Origin: Tritrichomonas musculus
Lineage: Eukaryota; Parabasalia; Tritrichomonadida; Tritrichomonadidae
Direction: 5' to 3'
DNA: 64,000 bases
Assembly: GCA_039105265.1 (NCBI GenBank)
Contig: JAPFFF010000038.1
Coordinates: 62,001-126,000 of the forward strand
In this document: positions 14,190 to 27,440 of the stretch, piece after piece
Position numbering within the stretch: position 1 is the first letter of the stretch
Layout of the letters: every line of letters begins with the position of its first letter
The notes under the pieces: model-generated
What the model saw: the letters and a program-made list of their open reading frames with translations, nothing else
What the model was told of the DNA's origin: nothing
Databases searched by the model: none
Translations under genes and position numbers: made by a program

Positions 14190-17100
14190 CGATTATCTCC
14201 TAAACAACAACGATTCTCTTCCAAGCAGCATCGATTCTCTTCCAAGCAGCATCGATTCTCTTCCAAGCAGCATCGATTCTCTTCCAAGCAGCATCGATTC
14301 TCTTCCAAACAACAACGATTCTCTTCCAAGCAGCATCGATTATCTCCCAAACAACAACGATTCTCTTCCAAGCAGCATCGATTATCTCCCAAACAACAAC
14401 GATTCTCTTCCAAACAACAACGATTCTCTTCCAAGCAGCATCGATTCTCTTCCAAGCAGCATCGATTCTCTTCCAAGCAGCATCGATTCTCTTCCAAACA
14501 ACAACGATTCTCTTCCAAGCAGCATCGATTCTCTTCCAAACAACAACGATTCTCTTCCAAACAACAACGATTCTCTTCCAAACAACAACGATTCTCTTCC
14601 AAGCAGCATCGATTCTCTTCCAAGCAGCATCGATTCTCTTCCAAACAACAACGATTCTCTTCCAAGCAGCATCGATTCTCTTCCAAGCAGCATCGATTCT
14701 CTTCCAAGCAGCATCGATTCTCTTCCAAGCAGCATCGATTCTCTTCCAAACAACAACGATTCTCTTCCAAACAACAACGATTCTCTTCCAAACAACAACG
14801 ATTCTCTTCCAAGCAGCATCGATTCTCTTCCAAGCAGCATCGATTCTCTTCCAAGCAGCATCGATTCTCTTCCAAACAACAACGATTCTCTTCCAAACAA
14901 CAACGATTCTCTTCCAAGCAGCATCGATTCTCTTCCAAACAACAACGATTCTCTTCCAAACAACAACGATTCTCTTCCAAACAACAACGATTCTCTTCCA
15001 AACAACAACGATTCTCTTCCAAGTAGCATCGATTCTCTTCCAAGCAGCATCGATTATCTCCCAAACAACAACGATTCTCTTCCAAGCAGCATCGATTCTC
15101 TTCCAAGCAGCATCGATTCTCTTCCAAACAACAACGATTCTCTTCCAAACAACAACGATTCTCTTCCAAACAACAACGATTCTCTTCCAAACAACAACGA
15201 TTCTCTTCCAAACAACAACGATTCTCTTCCAAACAACAACGATTCTCTTCCAAACAACAACGATTCTCTTCCAAGCAGCATCGATTCTCTTCCAAGCAGC
15301 ATCGATTCTCTTCCAAACAACAACGATTCTCTTCCAAACAACAACGATTCTCTTCCAAACAACAACGATTCTCTTCCAAACAACAACGATTCTCTTCCAA
15401 ACAACAACGATTCTCTTCCAAACAACAACGATTCTCTTCCAAACAACAACGATTCTCTTCCAAGCAGCATCGATTCTCTTCCAAGCAGCATCGATTCTCT
15501 TCCAAACAACAACGATTCTCTTCCAAGCAGCATCGATTATCTCCCAAACAACAACGATTCTCTTCCAAGCAGCATCGATTCTCTTCCAAACAACAACGAT
15601 TCTCTTCCAAACAACAACGATTCTCTTCCAAACAACAACGATTCTCTTCCAAACAACAACGATTCTCTTCCAAACAACAACGATTCTCTTCCAAACAACA
15701 ACGATTCTCTTCCAAGTAGCATCGATTCTCTTCCAAGCAGCATCGATTCTCTTCCAAACAACAACGATTCTCTTCCAAACAACAACGATTCTCTTCCAAA
15801 CAACAACGATTCTCTTCCAAACAACAACGATTCTCTTCCAAACAACAACGATTCTCTTCCAAGCAGCATCGATTCTCTTCCAAGCAGCATCGATTATCTC
15901 CTAAACAACAACGATTCTCTTCCAAGCAGCATCGATTCTCTTCCAAGCAGCATCGATTCTCTTCCAAGCAGCATCGATTCTCTTCCAAGCAGCATCGATT
16001 CTCTTCCAAACAACAACGATTCTCTTCCAAGCAGCATCGATTATCTCCCAAACAACAACGATTCTCTTCCAAGCAGCATCGAATATCTCCCAAACAACAA
16101 CGATTCTCTTCCAAACAACAACGATTCTCTTCCAAGCAGCATCGATTCTCTTCCAAGCAGCATCGATTCTCTTCCAAACAACAACGATTCTCTTCCAAAC
16201 AACAACGATTCTCTTCCAAGCAGCATCGATTCTCTTCCAAACAACAACGATTCTCTTCCAAACAACAACGATTCTCTTCCAAGCAGCATCGATTCTCTTC
16301 CAAGCAGCATCGATTCTCTTCCAAGCAGCATCGATTCTCTTCCAAACAACAACGATTCTCTTCCAAACAACAACGATTCTCTTCCAAGCAGCATCGATTC
16401 TCTTCCAAACAACAACGATTCTCTTCCAAACAACAACGATTCTCTTCCAAACAACAACGATTCTCTTCCAAACAACAACGATTCTCTTCCAAGTAGCATC
16501 GATTCTCTTCCAAGCAGCATCGATTATCTCCCAAACAACAACGATTCTCTTCCAAGCAGCATCGATTATCTCCCAAACAACAACGATTCTCTTCCAAACA
16601 ACAACGATTCTCTTCCAAGCAGCATCGATTCTCTTCCAAACAACAACGATTCTCTTCCAAGCAGCATCGATTCTCTTCCAAACAACAACGATTCTCTTCC
16701 AAGCAGCATCGATTCTCTTCCAAGCAGCATCGATTCTCTTCCAAACAACAACGATTCTCTTCCAAGCAGCATCGATTCTCTTCCAAGCAGCATCGATTCT
16801 CTTCCAAGCAGCATCGATTCTCTTCCAAGCAGCATCGATTCTCTTCCAAACAACAACGATTCTCTTCCAAACAACAACGATTCTCTTCCAAGCAGCATCG
16901 ATTCTCTTCCAAACAACAACGATTCTCTTCCAAACAACAACGATTCTCTTCCAAGCAGCATCGATTCTCTTCCAAGCAGCATCGATTCTCTTCCAAGCAG
17001 CATCGATTCTCTTCCAAACAACAACGATTCTCTTCCAAACAACAACGATTCTCTTCCAAGCAGCATCGATTCTCTTCCAAACAACAACGATTCTCTTCCA

Positions 17101-20100
17101 AGCAGCATCGATTCTCTTCCAAACAACAACGATTCTCTTCCAAACAACAACGATTCTCTTCCAAACAACAACGATTCTCTTCCAAGCAGCATCGATTCTC
17201 TTCCAAGCAGCATCGATTCTCTTCCAAACAACAACGATTCTCTTCCAAACAACAACGATTCTCTTCCAAGCAGCATCGATTCTCTTCCAAGCAGCATCGA
17301 TTCTCTTCCAAGCAGCATCGATTCTCTTCCAAGCAGCATCGATTCTCTTCCAAACAACAACGATTCTCTTCCAAGCAGCATCGATTATCTCCCAAACAAC
17401 AACGATTCTCTTCCAAGCAGCATCGAATATCTCCCAAACAACAACGATTCTCTTCCAAACAACAACGATTCTCTTCCAAGCAGCATCGATTCTCTTCCAA
17501 GCAGCATCGATTCTCTTCCAAACAACAACGATTCTCTTCCAAACAACAACGATTCTCTTCCAAGCAGCATCGATTCTCTTCCAAACAACAACGATTCTCT
17601 TCCAAACAACAACGATTCTCTTCCAAGCAGCATCGATTCTCTTCCAAGCAGCATCGATTCTCTTCCAAGCAGCATCGATTCTCTTCCAAACAACAACGAT
17701 TCTCTTCCAAACAACAACGATTCTCTTCCAAGCAGCATCGATTCTCTTCCAAACAACAACGATTCTCTTCCAAACAACAACGATTCTCTTCCAAACAACA
17801 ACGATTCTCTTCCAAACAACAACGATTCTCTTCCAAGTAGCATCGATTCTCTTCCAAGCAGCATCGATTATCTCCCAAACAACAACGATTCTCTTCCAAG
17901 CAGCATCGATTATCTCCCAAACAACAACGATTCTCTTCCAAACAACAACGATTCTCTTCCAAGCAGCATCGATTCTCTTCCAAACAACAACGATTCTCTT
18001 CCAAGCAGCATCGATTCTCTTCCAAACAACAACGATTCTCTTCCAAGCAGCATCGATTCTCTTCCAAGCAGCATCGATTCTCTTCCAAACAACAACGATT
18101 CTCTTCCAAGCAGCATCGATTCTCTTCCAAGCAGCATCGATTCTCTTCCAAGCAGCATCGATTCTCTTCCAAACAACAACGATTCTCTTCCAAGCAGCAT
18201 CGATTCTCTTCCAAGCAGCATCGATTCTCTTCCAAGCAGCATCGATTCTCTTCCAAACAACAACGATTCTCTTCCAAACAACAACGATTCTCTTCCAAGC
18301 AGCATCGATTCTCTTCCAAACAACAACGATTCTCTTCCAAAGAACAACGATTCTCTTCCAAACAACAACGATTCTCTTCCAAACAACAACGATTCTCTTC
18401 CAAGTAGCATCGATTCTCTTCCAAGCAGCATCGATTATCTCCCAAACAACAACGATTCTCTTCCAAGCAGCATCGATTCTCTTCCAAGCAGCATCGATTC
18501 TCTTCCAAACAACAACGATTCTCTTCCAAACAACAACGATTCTCTTCCAAACAACAACGATTCTCTTCCAAACAACAACGATTCTCTTCCAAACAACAAC
18601 GATTCTCTTCCAAACAACAACGATTCTCTTCCAAACAACAACGATTCTCTTCCAAACAACAACGATTCTCTTCCAAACAACAACGATTCTCTTCCAAGCA
18701 GCATCGATTCTCTTCCAAACAACAACGATTCTCTTCCAAACAACAACGATTCTCTTCCAAGCAGCATCGATTCTCTTCCAAATAACAACGATTCTCTTCC
18801 AAACAACAACGATTCTCTTCCAAACAACAACGATTCTCTTCCAAACAACAACGATTCTCTTCCAAACAACAACGATTCTCTTCCAAACAACAACGATTCT
18901 CTTCCAAACAACAACGATTCTCTTCCAAGCAGCATCGATTCTCTTCCAAACAACAACGATTCTCTTCCAAGCAGCATCGATTCTCTTCCAAGCAGCATCG
19001 ATTCTCTTCCAAGCAGCATCGATTCTCTTCCAAACAACAACGATTCTCTTCCAAGCAGCATCGATTATCTCCCAAACAACAACGATTCTCTTCCAAGCAG
19101 CATCGATTCTCTTCCAAACAACAACGATTCTCTTCCAAACAACAACGATTCTCTTCCAAGCAGCATCGATTCTCTTCCAAGCAGCATCGATTCTCTTCCA
19201 AGCAGCATCGATTCTCTTCCAAACAACAACGATTCTCTTCCAAGCAGCATCGATTCTCTTCCAAGCAGCATCGATTCTCTTCCAAGCAGCATCGATTCTC
19301 TTCCAAACAACAACGATTCTCTTCCAAACAACAACGATTCTCTTCCAAACAACAACGATTCTCTTCCAAACAACAACGATTCTCTTCCAAGCAGCATCGA
19401 TTCTCTTCCAAGCAGCATCGATTATCTCCCAAACAACAACGATTCTCTTCCAAGCAGCATCGATTCTCTTCCAAGCAGCATCGATTCTCTTCCAAACAAC
19501 AACGATTCTCTTCCAAACAACAACGATTCTCTTCCAAACAACAACGATTCTCTTCCAAGTAGCATCGATTCTCTTCCAAGCAGCATCGATTCTCTTCCAA
19601 ACAACAACGATTCTCTTCCAAACAACAACGATTCTCTTCCAAACAACAACGATTCTCTTCCAAACAACAACGATTCTCTTCCAAACAACAACGATTCTCT
19701 TCCAAGCAGCATCGATTCTCTTCCAAGCAGCATCGATTATCTCCTAAACAACAACGATTCTCTTCCAAGCAGCATCGATTCTCTTCCAAGCAGCATCGAT
19801 TCTCTTCCAAGCAGCATCGATTCTCTTCCAAGCAGCATCGATTCTCTTCCAAACAACAACGATTCTCTTCCAAGCAGCATCGATTCTCTTCCAAGCAGCA
19901 TCGATTATCTCCTAAACAACAACGATTCTCTTCCAAGCAGCATCGATTCTCTTCCAAGCAGCATCGATTCTCTTCCAAGCAGCATCGATTCTCTTCCAAA
20001 CAACAACGATTCTCTTCCAAGCAGCATCGATTCTCTTCCAAGCAGCATCGATTCTCTTCCAAGCAGCATCGATTCTCTTCCAAACAACAACGATTCTCTT

Positions 20101-21518
20101 CCAAACAACAACGATTCTCTTCCAAACAACAACGATTCTCTTCCAAACAACAACGATTCTCTTCCAAGCAGCATCGATTCTCTTCCAAGCAGCATCGATT
20201 ATCTCCCAAACAACAACGATTCTCTTCCAAGCAGCATCGATTCTCTTCCAAGCAGCATCGATTCTCTTCCAAACAACAACGATTCTCTTCCAAACAACAA
20301 CGATTCTCTTCCAAACAACAACGATTCTCTTCCAAGTAGCATCGATTCTCTTCCAAGCAGCATCGATTATCTCCCAAACAACAACGATTCTCTTCCAAGC
20401 AGCATCGATTCTCTTCCAAACAACAACGATTCTCTTCCAAACAACAACGATTCTCTTCCAAACAACAACGATTCTCTTCCAAACAACAACGATTCTCTTC
20501 CAAACAACAACGATTCTCTTCCAAGCAGCATCGATTCTCTTCCAAGCAGCATCGATTATCTCCCAAACAACAACGATTCTCTTCCAAGCAGCATCGATTC
20601 TCTTCCAAGCAGCATCGATTCTCTTCCAAACAACAACGATTCTCTTCCAAACAACAACGATTCTCTTCCAAGCAGCATCGATTCTCTTCCAAGCAGCATC
20701 GATTATCTCCCAAACAACAACGATTCTCTTCCAAACAACAACGATTCTCTTCCAAGCAGCATCGATTCTCTTCCAAACAACAACGATTCTCTTCCAAGCA
20801 GCATCGATTCTCTTCCAAGCAGCATCGATTCTCTTCCAAGCAGCATCGATTCTCTTCCAAGCAGCATCGATTCTCTTCCAAACAACAACGATTCTCTTCC
20901 AAACAACAACGATTCTCTTCCAAACAACAACGATTCTCTTCCAAACAACAACGATTCTCTTCCAAGTAGCATCGATTCTCTTCCATGCAGCATCGATTAT
21001 CTCCCAAACAACAACGATTCTCTTCCAAGCAGCATCGATTCTCTTCCAAACAACAACGATTCTCTTCCAAACAACAACGATTCTCTTCCAAACAACAACG
21101 ATTCTCTTCCAAGCAGCATCGATTCTCTTCCAAGCAGCATCGATTCTCTTCCAAACAACAACGATTCTCTTCCAAACAACAACGATTCTCTTCCAAACAA
21201 CAACGATTCTCTTCCAAACAACAATGATTCTCTTCCAAGCAGCATCGATTCTCTTCCAAACAACAACGATTCTCTTCCAAACAACAACGATTCTCTTCCA
21301 AACAACAACGATTCTCTTCCAAGCAGCATCGATTCTCTTCCAAGCAGCATCGATTCTCTTCCAAACAACAACGATTCTCTTCCAAGCAGCATCGATTCTC
21401 TTCCAAGCAGCATCGATTCTCTTCCAAACAACAACGATTCTCTTCCAAACAACAACGATTCTCTTCCAAACAACAACGATTCTCTTCCAAGCAGCATCGA
21501 TTCTCTTCCAAGCAGCAT
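14190..21518 (+). repeat. Large block, copy 1 (partner at 21519-27440)
   Basis: Unit order matches the following block at an offset of 7,329 bp (349 units) up to about 16.5 kb and 5,985 bp (285 units) from about 17.4 kb on. The 1,344-bp (64-unit) difference is explained by an extra internal duplication in this copy. Shared rare markers: GAA-TAT units at 16081 and 17425 against 23410, the AAG variant near 18341 against 24326, the AAT variant near 18781 against 24766, the CCATGC ATG at 20985 against 26970, and the AATGAT ATG at 21224 against 27209. A CTA-bearing type C unit opens each copy. Confidence 0.9.
15925..16810 (+). repeat. 64-unit-offset internal duplication, first part
   Basis: This segment recurs at about 17269-18154, an offset of 1,344 bp. 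Both contain the rare GAA-TAT unit (16081 and 17425) and the C-unit boundaries at 16041 and 17385. The corresponding place in the second large copy has only one such unit (23410), so the duplication happened in this copy alone or was lost from the other. Edges are approximate, set by where unit order diverges. Confidence 0.8.
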
Positions 21519-24500
21519 CGATTATCTCCTAAACAACAACGATTCTCTTCCAAGCAGCATCGATTCTCTTCCAAGCAGCATCGATTCTCTTCCAAGCAGC
21601 ATCGATTCTCTTCCAAGCAGCATCGATTCTCTTCCAAACAACAACGATTCTCTTCCAAGCAGCATCGATTATCTCCCAAACAACAACGATTCTCTTCCAA
21701 GCAGCATCGATTATCTCCCAAACAACAACGATTCTCTTCCAAACAACAACGATTCTCTTCCAAGCAGCATCGATTCTCTTCCAAGCAGCATCGATTCTCT
21801 TCCAAGCAGCATCGATTCTCTTCCAAACAACAACGATTCTCTTCCAAGCAGCATCGATTCTCTTCCAAACAACAACGATTCTCTTCCAAACAACAACGAT
21901 TCTCTTCCAAACAACAACGATTCTCTTCCAAGCAGCATCGATTCTCTTCCAAGCAGCATCGATTCTCTTCCAAACAACAACGATTCTCTTCCAAGCAGCA
22001 TCGATTCTCTTCCAAGCAGCATCGATTCTCTTCCAAGCAGCATCGATTCTCTTCCAAGCAGCATCGATTCTCTTCCAAACAACAACGATTCTCTTCCAAA
22101 CAACAACGATTCTCTTCCAAACAACAACGATTCTCTTCCAAGCAGCATCGATTCTCTTCCAAGCAGCATCGATTCTCTTCCAAGCAGCATCGATTCTCTT
22201 CCAAACAACAACGATTCTCTTCCAAACAACAACGATTCTCTTCCAAGCAGCATCGATTCTCTTCCAAACAACAACGATTCTCTTCCAAACAACAACGATT
22301 CTCTTCCAAACAACAACGATTCTCTTCCAAACAACAACGATTCTCTTCCAAGTAGCATCGATTCTCTTCCAAGCAGCATCGATTATCTCCCAAACAACAT
22401 CGATTCTCTTCCAAGCAGCATCGATTCTCTTCCAAACAACAACGATTCTCTTCCAAACAACAACGATTCTCTTCCAAACAACAACGATTCTCTTCCAAAC
22501 AACAACGATTCTCTTCCAAACAACAACGATTCTCTTCCAAACAACAACGATTCTCTTCCAAACAACAACGATTCTCTTCCAAGCAGCATCGATTCTCTTC
22601 CAAGCAGCATCGATTCTCTTCCAAACAACAACGATTCTCTTCCAAACAACAACGATTCTCTTCCAAACAACAACGATTCTCTTCCAAACAACAACGATTC
22701 TCTTCCAAACAACAACGATTCTCTTCCAAACAACAACGATTCTCTTCCAAACAACAACGATTCTCTTCCAAACAACAACGATTCTCTTCCAAGCAGCATC
22801 GATTCTCTTCCAAGCAGCATCGATTCTCTTCCAAACAACAACGATTCTCTTCCAAGCAGCATCGATTATCTCCCAAACAACAACGATTCTCTTCCAAGCA
22901 GCATCGATTCTCTTCCAAACAACAACGATTCTCTTCCAAACAACAACGATTCTCTTCCAAACAACAACGATTCTCTTCCAAACAACAACGATTCTCTTCC
23001 AAACAACAACGATTCTCTTCCAAACAACAACGATTCTCTTCCAAGTAGCATCGATTCTCTTCCAAGCAGCATCGATTCTCTTCCAAACAACAACGATTCT
23101 CTTCCAAACAACAACGATTCTCTTCCAAACAACAACGATTCTCTTCCAAACAACAACGATTCTCTTCCAAACAACAACGATTCTCTTCCAAGCAGCATCG
23201 ATTCTCTTCCAAGCAGCATCGATTATCTCCTAAACAACAACGATTCTCTTCCAAGCAGCATCGATTCTCTTCCAAGCAGCATCGATTCTCTTCCAAGCAG
23301 CATCGATTCTCTTCCAAGCAGCATCGATTCTCTTCCAAACAACAACGATTCTCTTCCAAGCAGCATCGATTATCTCCCAAACAACAACGATTCTCTTCCA
23401 AGCAGCATCGAATATCTCCCAAACAACAACGATTCTCTTCCAAACAACAACGATTCTCTTCCAAGCAGCATCGATTCTCTTCCAAGCAGCATCGATTCTC
23501 TTCCAAACAACAACGATTCTCTTCCAAACAACAACGATTCTCTTCCAAGCAGCATCGATTCTCTTCCAAACAACAACGATTCTCTTCCAAACAACAACGA
23601 TTCTCTTCCAAGCAGCATCGATTCTCTTCCAAGCAGCATCGATTCTCTTCCAAGCAGCATCGATTCTCTTCCAAACAACAACGATTCTCTTCCAAACAAC
23701 AACGATTCTCTTCCAAGCAGCATCGATTCTCTTCCAAACAACAACGATTCTCTTCCAAACAACAACGATTCTCTTCCAAACAACAACGATTCTCTTCCAA
23801 ACAACAACGATTCTCTTCCAAGTAGCATCGATTCTCTTCCAAGCAGCATCGATTATCTCCCAAACAACAACGATTCTCTTCCAAGCAGCATCGATTATCT
23901 CCCAAACAACAACGATTCTCTTCCAAACAACAACGATTCTCTTCCAAGCAGCATCGATTCTCTTCCAAACAACAACGATTCTCTTCCAAGCAGCATCGAT
24001 TCTCTTCCAAACAACAACGATTCTCTTCCAAGCAGCATCGATTCTCTTCCAAGCAGCATCGATTCTCTTCCAAACAACAACGATTCTCTTCCAAGCAGCA
24101 TCGATTCTCTTCCAAGCAGCATCGATTCTCTTCCAAGCAGCATCGATTCTCTTCCAAACAACAACGATTCTCTTCCAAGCAGCATCGATTCTCTTCCAAG
24201 CAGCATCGATTCTCTTCCAAGCAGCATCGATTCTCTTCCAAACAACAACGATTCTCTTCCAAACAACAACGATTCTCTTCCAAGCAGCATCGATTCTCTT
24301 CCAAACAACAACGATTCTCTTCCAAAGAACAACGATTCTCTTCCAAACAACAACGATTCTCTTCCAAACAACAACGATTCTCTTCCAAGTAGCATCGATT
24401 CTCTTCCAAGCAGCATCGATTATCTCCCAAACAACAACGATTCTCTTCCAAGCAGCATCGATTCTCTTCCAAGCAGCATCGATTCTCTTCCAAACAACAA

Positions 24501-27440
24501 CGATTCTCTTCCAAACAACAACGATTCTCTTCCAAACAACAACGATTCTCTTCCAAACAACAACGATTCTCTTCCAAACAACAACGATTCTCTTCCAAAC
24601 AACAACGATTCTCTTCCAAACAACAACGATTCTCTTCCAAACAACAACGATTCTCTTCCAAACAACAACGATTCTCTTCCAAGCAGCATCGATTCTCTTC
24701 CAAACAACAACGATTCTCTTCCAAACAACAACGATTCTCTTCCAAGCAGCATCGATTCTCTTCCAAATAACAACGATTCTCTTCCAAACAACAACGATTC
24801 TCTTCCAAACAACAACGATTCTCTTCCAAACAACAACGATTCTCTTCCAAACAACAACGATTCTCTTCCAAACAACAACGATTCTCTTCCAAACAACAAC
24901 GATTCTCTTCCAAGCAGCATCGATTCTCTTCCAAACAACAACGATTCTCTTCCAAGCAGCATCGATTCTCTTCCAAGCAGCATCGATTCTCTTCCAAGCA
25001 GCATCGATTCTCTTCCAAACAACAACGATTCTCTTCCAAGCAGCATCGATTATCTCCCAAACAACAACGATTCTCTTCCAAGCAGCATCGATTCTCTTCC
25101 AAACAACAACGATTCTCTTCCAAACAACAACGATTCTCTTCCAAGCAGCATCGATTCTCTTCCAAGCAGCATCGATTCTCTTCCAAGCAGCATCGATTCT
25201 CTTCCAAACAACAACGATTCTCTTCCAAGCAGCATCGATTCTCTTCCAAGCAGCATCGATTCTCTTCCAAGCAGCATCGATTCTCTTCCAAACAACAACG
25301 ATTCTCTTCCAAACAACAACGATTCTCTTCCAAACAACAACGATTCTCTTCCAAACAACAACGATTCTCTTCCAAGCAGCATCGATTCTCTTCCAAGCAG
25401 CATCGATTATCTCCCAAACAACAACGATTCTCTTCCAAGCAGCATCGATTCTCTTCCAAGCAGCATCGATTCTCTTCCAAACAACAACGATTCTCTTCCA
25501 AACAACAACGATTCTCTTCCAAACAACAACGATTCTCTTCCAAGTAGCATCGATTCTCTTCCAAGCAGCATCGATTCTCTTCCAAACAACAACGATTCTC
25601 TTCCAAACAACAACGATTCTCTTCCAAACAACAACGATTCTCTTCCAAACAACAACGATTCTCTTCCAAACAACAACGATTCTCTTCCAAGCAGCATCGA
25701 TTCTCTTCCAAGCAGCATCGATTATCTCCTAAACAACAACGATTCTCTTCCAAGCAGCATCGATTCTCTTCCAAGCAGCATCGATTCTCTTCCAAGCAGC
25801 ATCGATTCTCTTCCAAGCAGCATCGATTCTCTTCCAAACAACAACGATTCTCTTCCAAGCAGCATCGATTCTCTTCCAAGCAGCATCGATTATCTCCTAA
25901 ACAACAACGATTCTCTTCCAAGCAGCATCGATTCTCTTCCAAGCAGCATCGATTCTCTTCCAAGCAGCATCGATTCTCTTCCAAACAACAACGATTCTCT
26001 TCCAAGCAGCATCGATTCTCTTCCAAGCAGCATCGATTCTCTTCCAAGCAGCATCGATTCTCTTCCAAACAACAACGATTCTCTTCCAAACAACAACGAT
26101 TCTCTTCCAAACAACAACGATTCTCTTCCAAACAACAACGATTCTCTTCCAAGCAGCATCGATTCTCTTCCAAGCAGCATCGATTATCTCCCAAACAACA
26201 ACGATTCTCTTCCAAGCAGCATCGATTCTCTTCCAAGCAGCATCGATTCTCTTCCAAACAACAACGATTCTCTTCCAAACAACAACGATTCTCTTCCAAA
26301 CAACAACGATTCTCTTCCAAGTAGCATCGATTCTCTTCCAAGCAGCATCGATTATCTCCCAAACAACAACGATTCTCTTCCAAGCAGCATCGATTCTCTT
26401 CCAAACAACAACGATTCTCTTCCAAACAACAACGATTCTCTTCCAAACAACAACGATTCTCTTCCAAACAACAACGATTCTCTTCCAAACAACAACGATT
26501 CTCTTCCAAGCAGCATCGATTCTCTTCCAAGCAGCATCGATTATCTCCCAAACAACAACGATTCTCTTCCAAGCAGCATCGATTCTCTTCCAAGCAGCAT
26601 CGATTCTCTTCCAAACAACAACGATTCTCTTCCAAACAACAACGATTCTCTTCCAAGCAGCATCGATTCTCTTCCAAGCAGCATCGATTATCTCCCAAAC
26701 AACAACGATTCTCTTCCAAACAACAACGATTCTCTTCCAAGCAGCATCGATTCTCTTCCAAACAACAACGATTCTCTTCCAAGCAGCATCGATTCTCTTC
26801 CAAGCAGCATCGATTCTCTTCCAAGCAGCATCGATTCTCTTCCAAGCAGCATCGATTCTCTTCCAAACAACAACGATTCTCTTCCAAACAACAACGATTC
26901 TCTTCCAAACAACAACGATTCTCTTCCAAACAACAACGATTCTCTTCCAAGTAGCATCGATTCTCTTCCATGCAGCATCGATTATCTCCCAAACAACAAC
27001 GATTCTCTTCCAAGCAGCATCGATTCTCTTCCAAACAACAACGATTCTCTTCCAAACAACAACGATTCTCTTCCAAACAACAACGATTCTCTTCCAAGCA
27101 GCATCGATTCTCTTCCAAGCAGCATCGATTCTCTTCCAAACAACAACGATTCTCTTCCAAACAACAACGATTCTCTTCCAAACAACAACGATTCTCTTCC
27201 AAACAACAATGATTCTCTTCCAAGCAGCATCGATTCTCTTCCAAACAACAACGATTCTCTTCCAAACAACAACGATTCTCTTCCAAACAACAACGATTCT
27301 CTTCCAAGCAGCATCGATTCTCTTCCAAGCAGCATCGATTCTCTTCCAAACAACAACGATTCTCTTCCAAGCAGCATCGATTCTCTTCCAAGCAGCATCG
27401 ATTCTCTTCCAAACAACAACGATTCTCTTCCAAACAACAA
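21519..27440 (+). repeat. Large block, copy 2
   Basis: This is the direct partner of 14190-21518. It opens with the same CTA-type C unit followed by four A units. A single hybrid unit near 22397 has AAC AAC ATC, mixing B and A sites, and has no equivalent in copy 1. The right edge lies near 27,440, where this copy has two B units before an A and copy 1 has three. Confidence 0.88.

Noticed and set aside
287-14203. A 4,638-codon plus-strand ORF with an ATG, encoding I-L-F-Q-T-T-T / I-L-F-Q-A-A-S repeats
   Set aside because: Its ATG comes from one AAC-to-AAT variant and its stop from a CTA-type C unit. The same frame is stopped at every other CTA-type C unit, more than twenty times in the window. 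Its length follows from the 21-bp repeat; nothing marks 287 as a real start.
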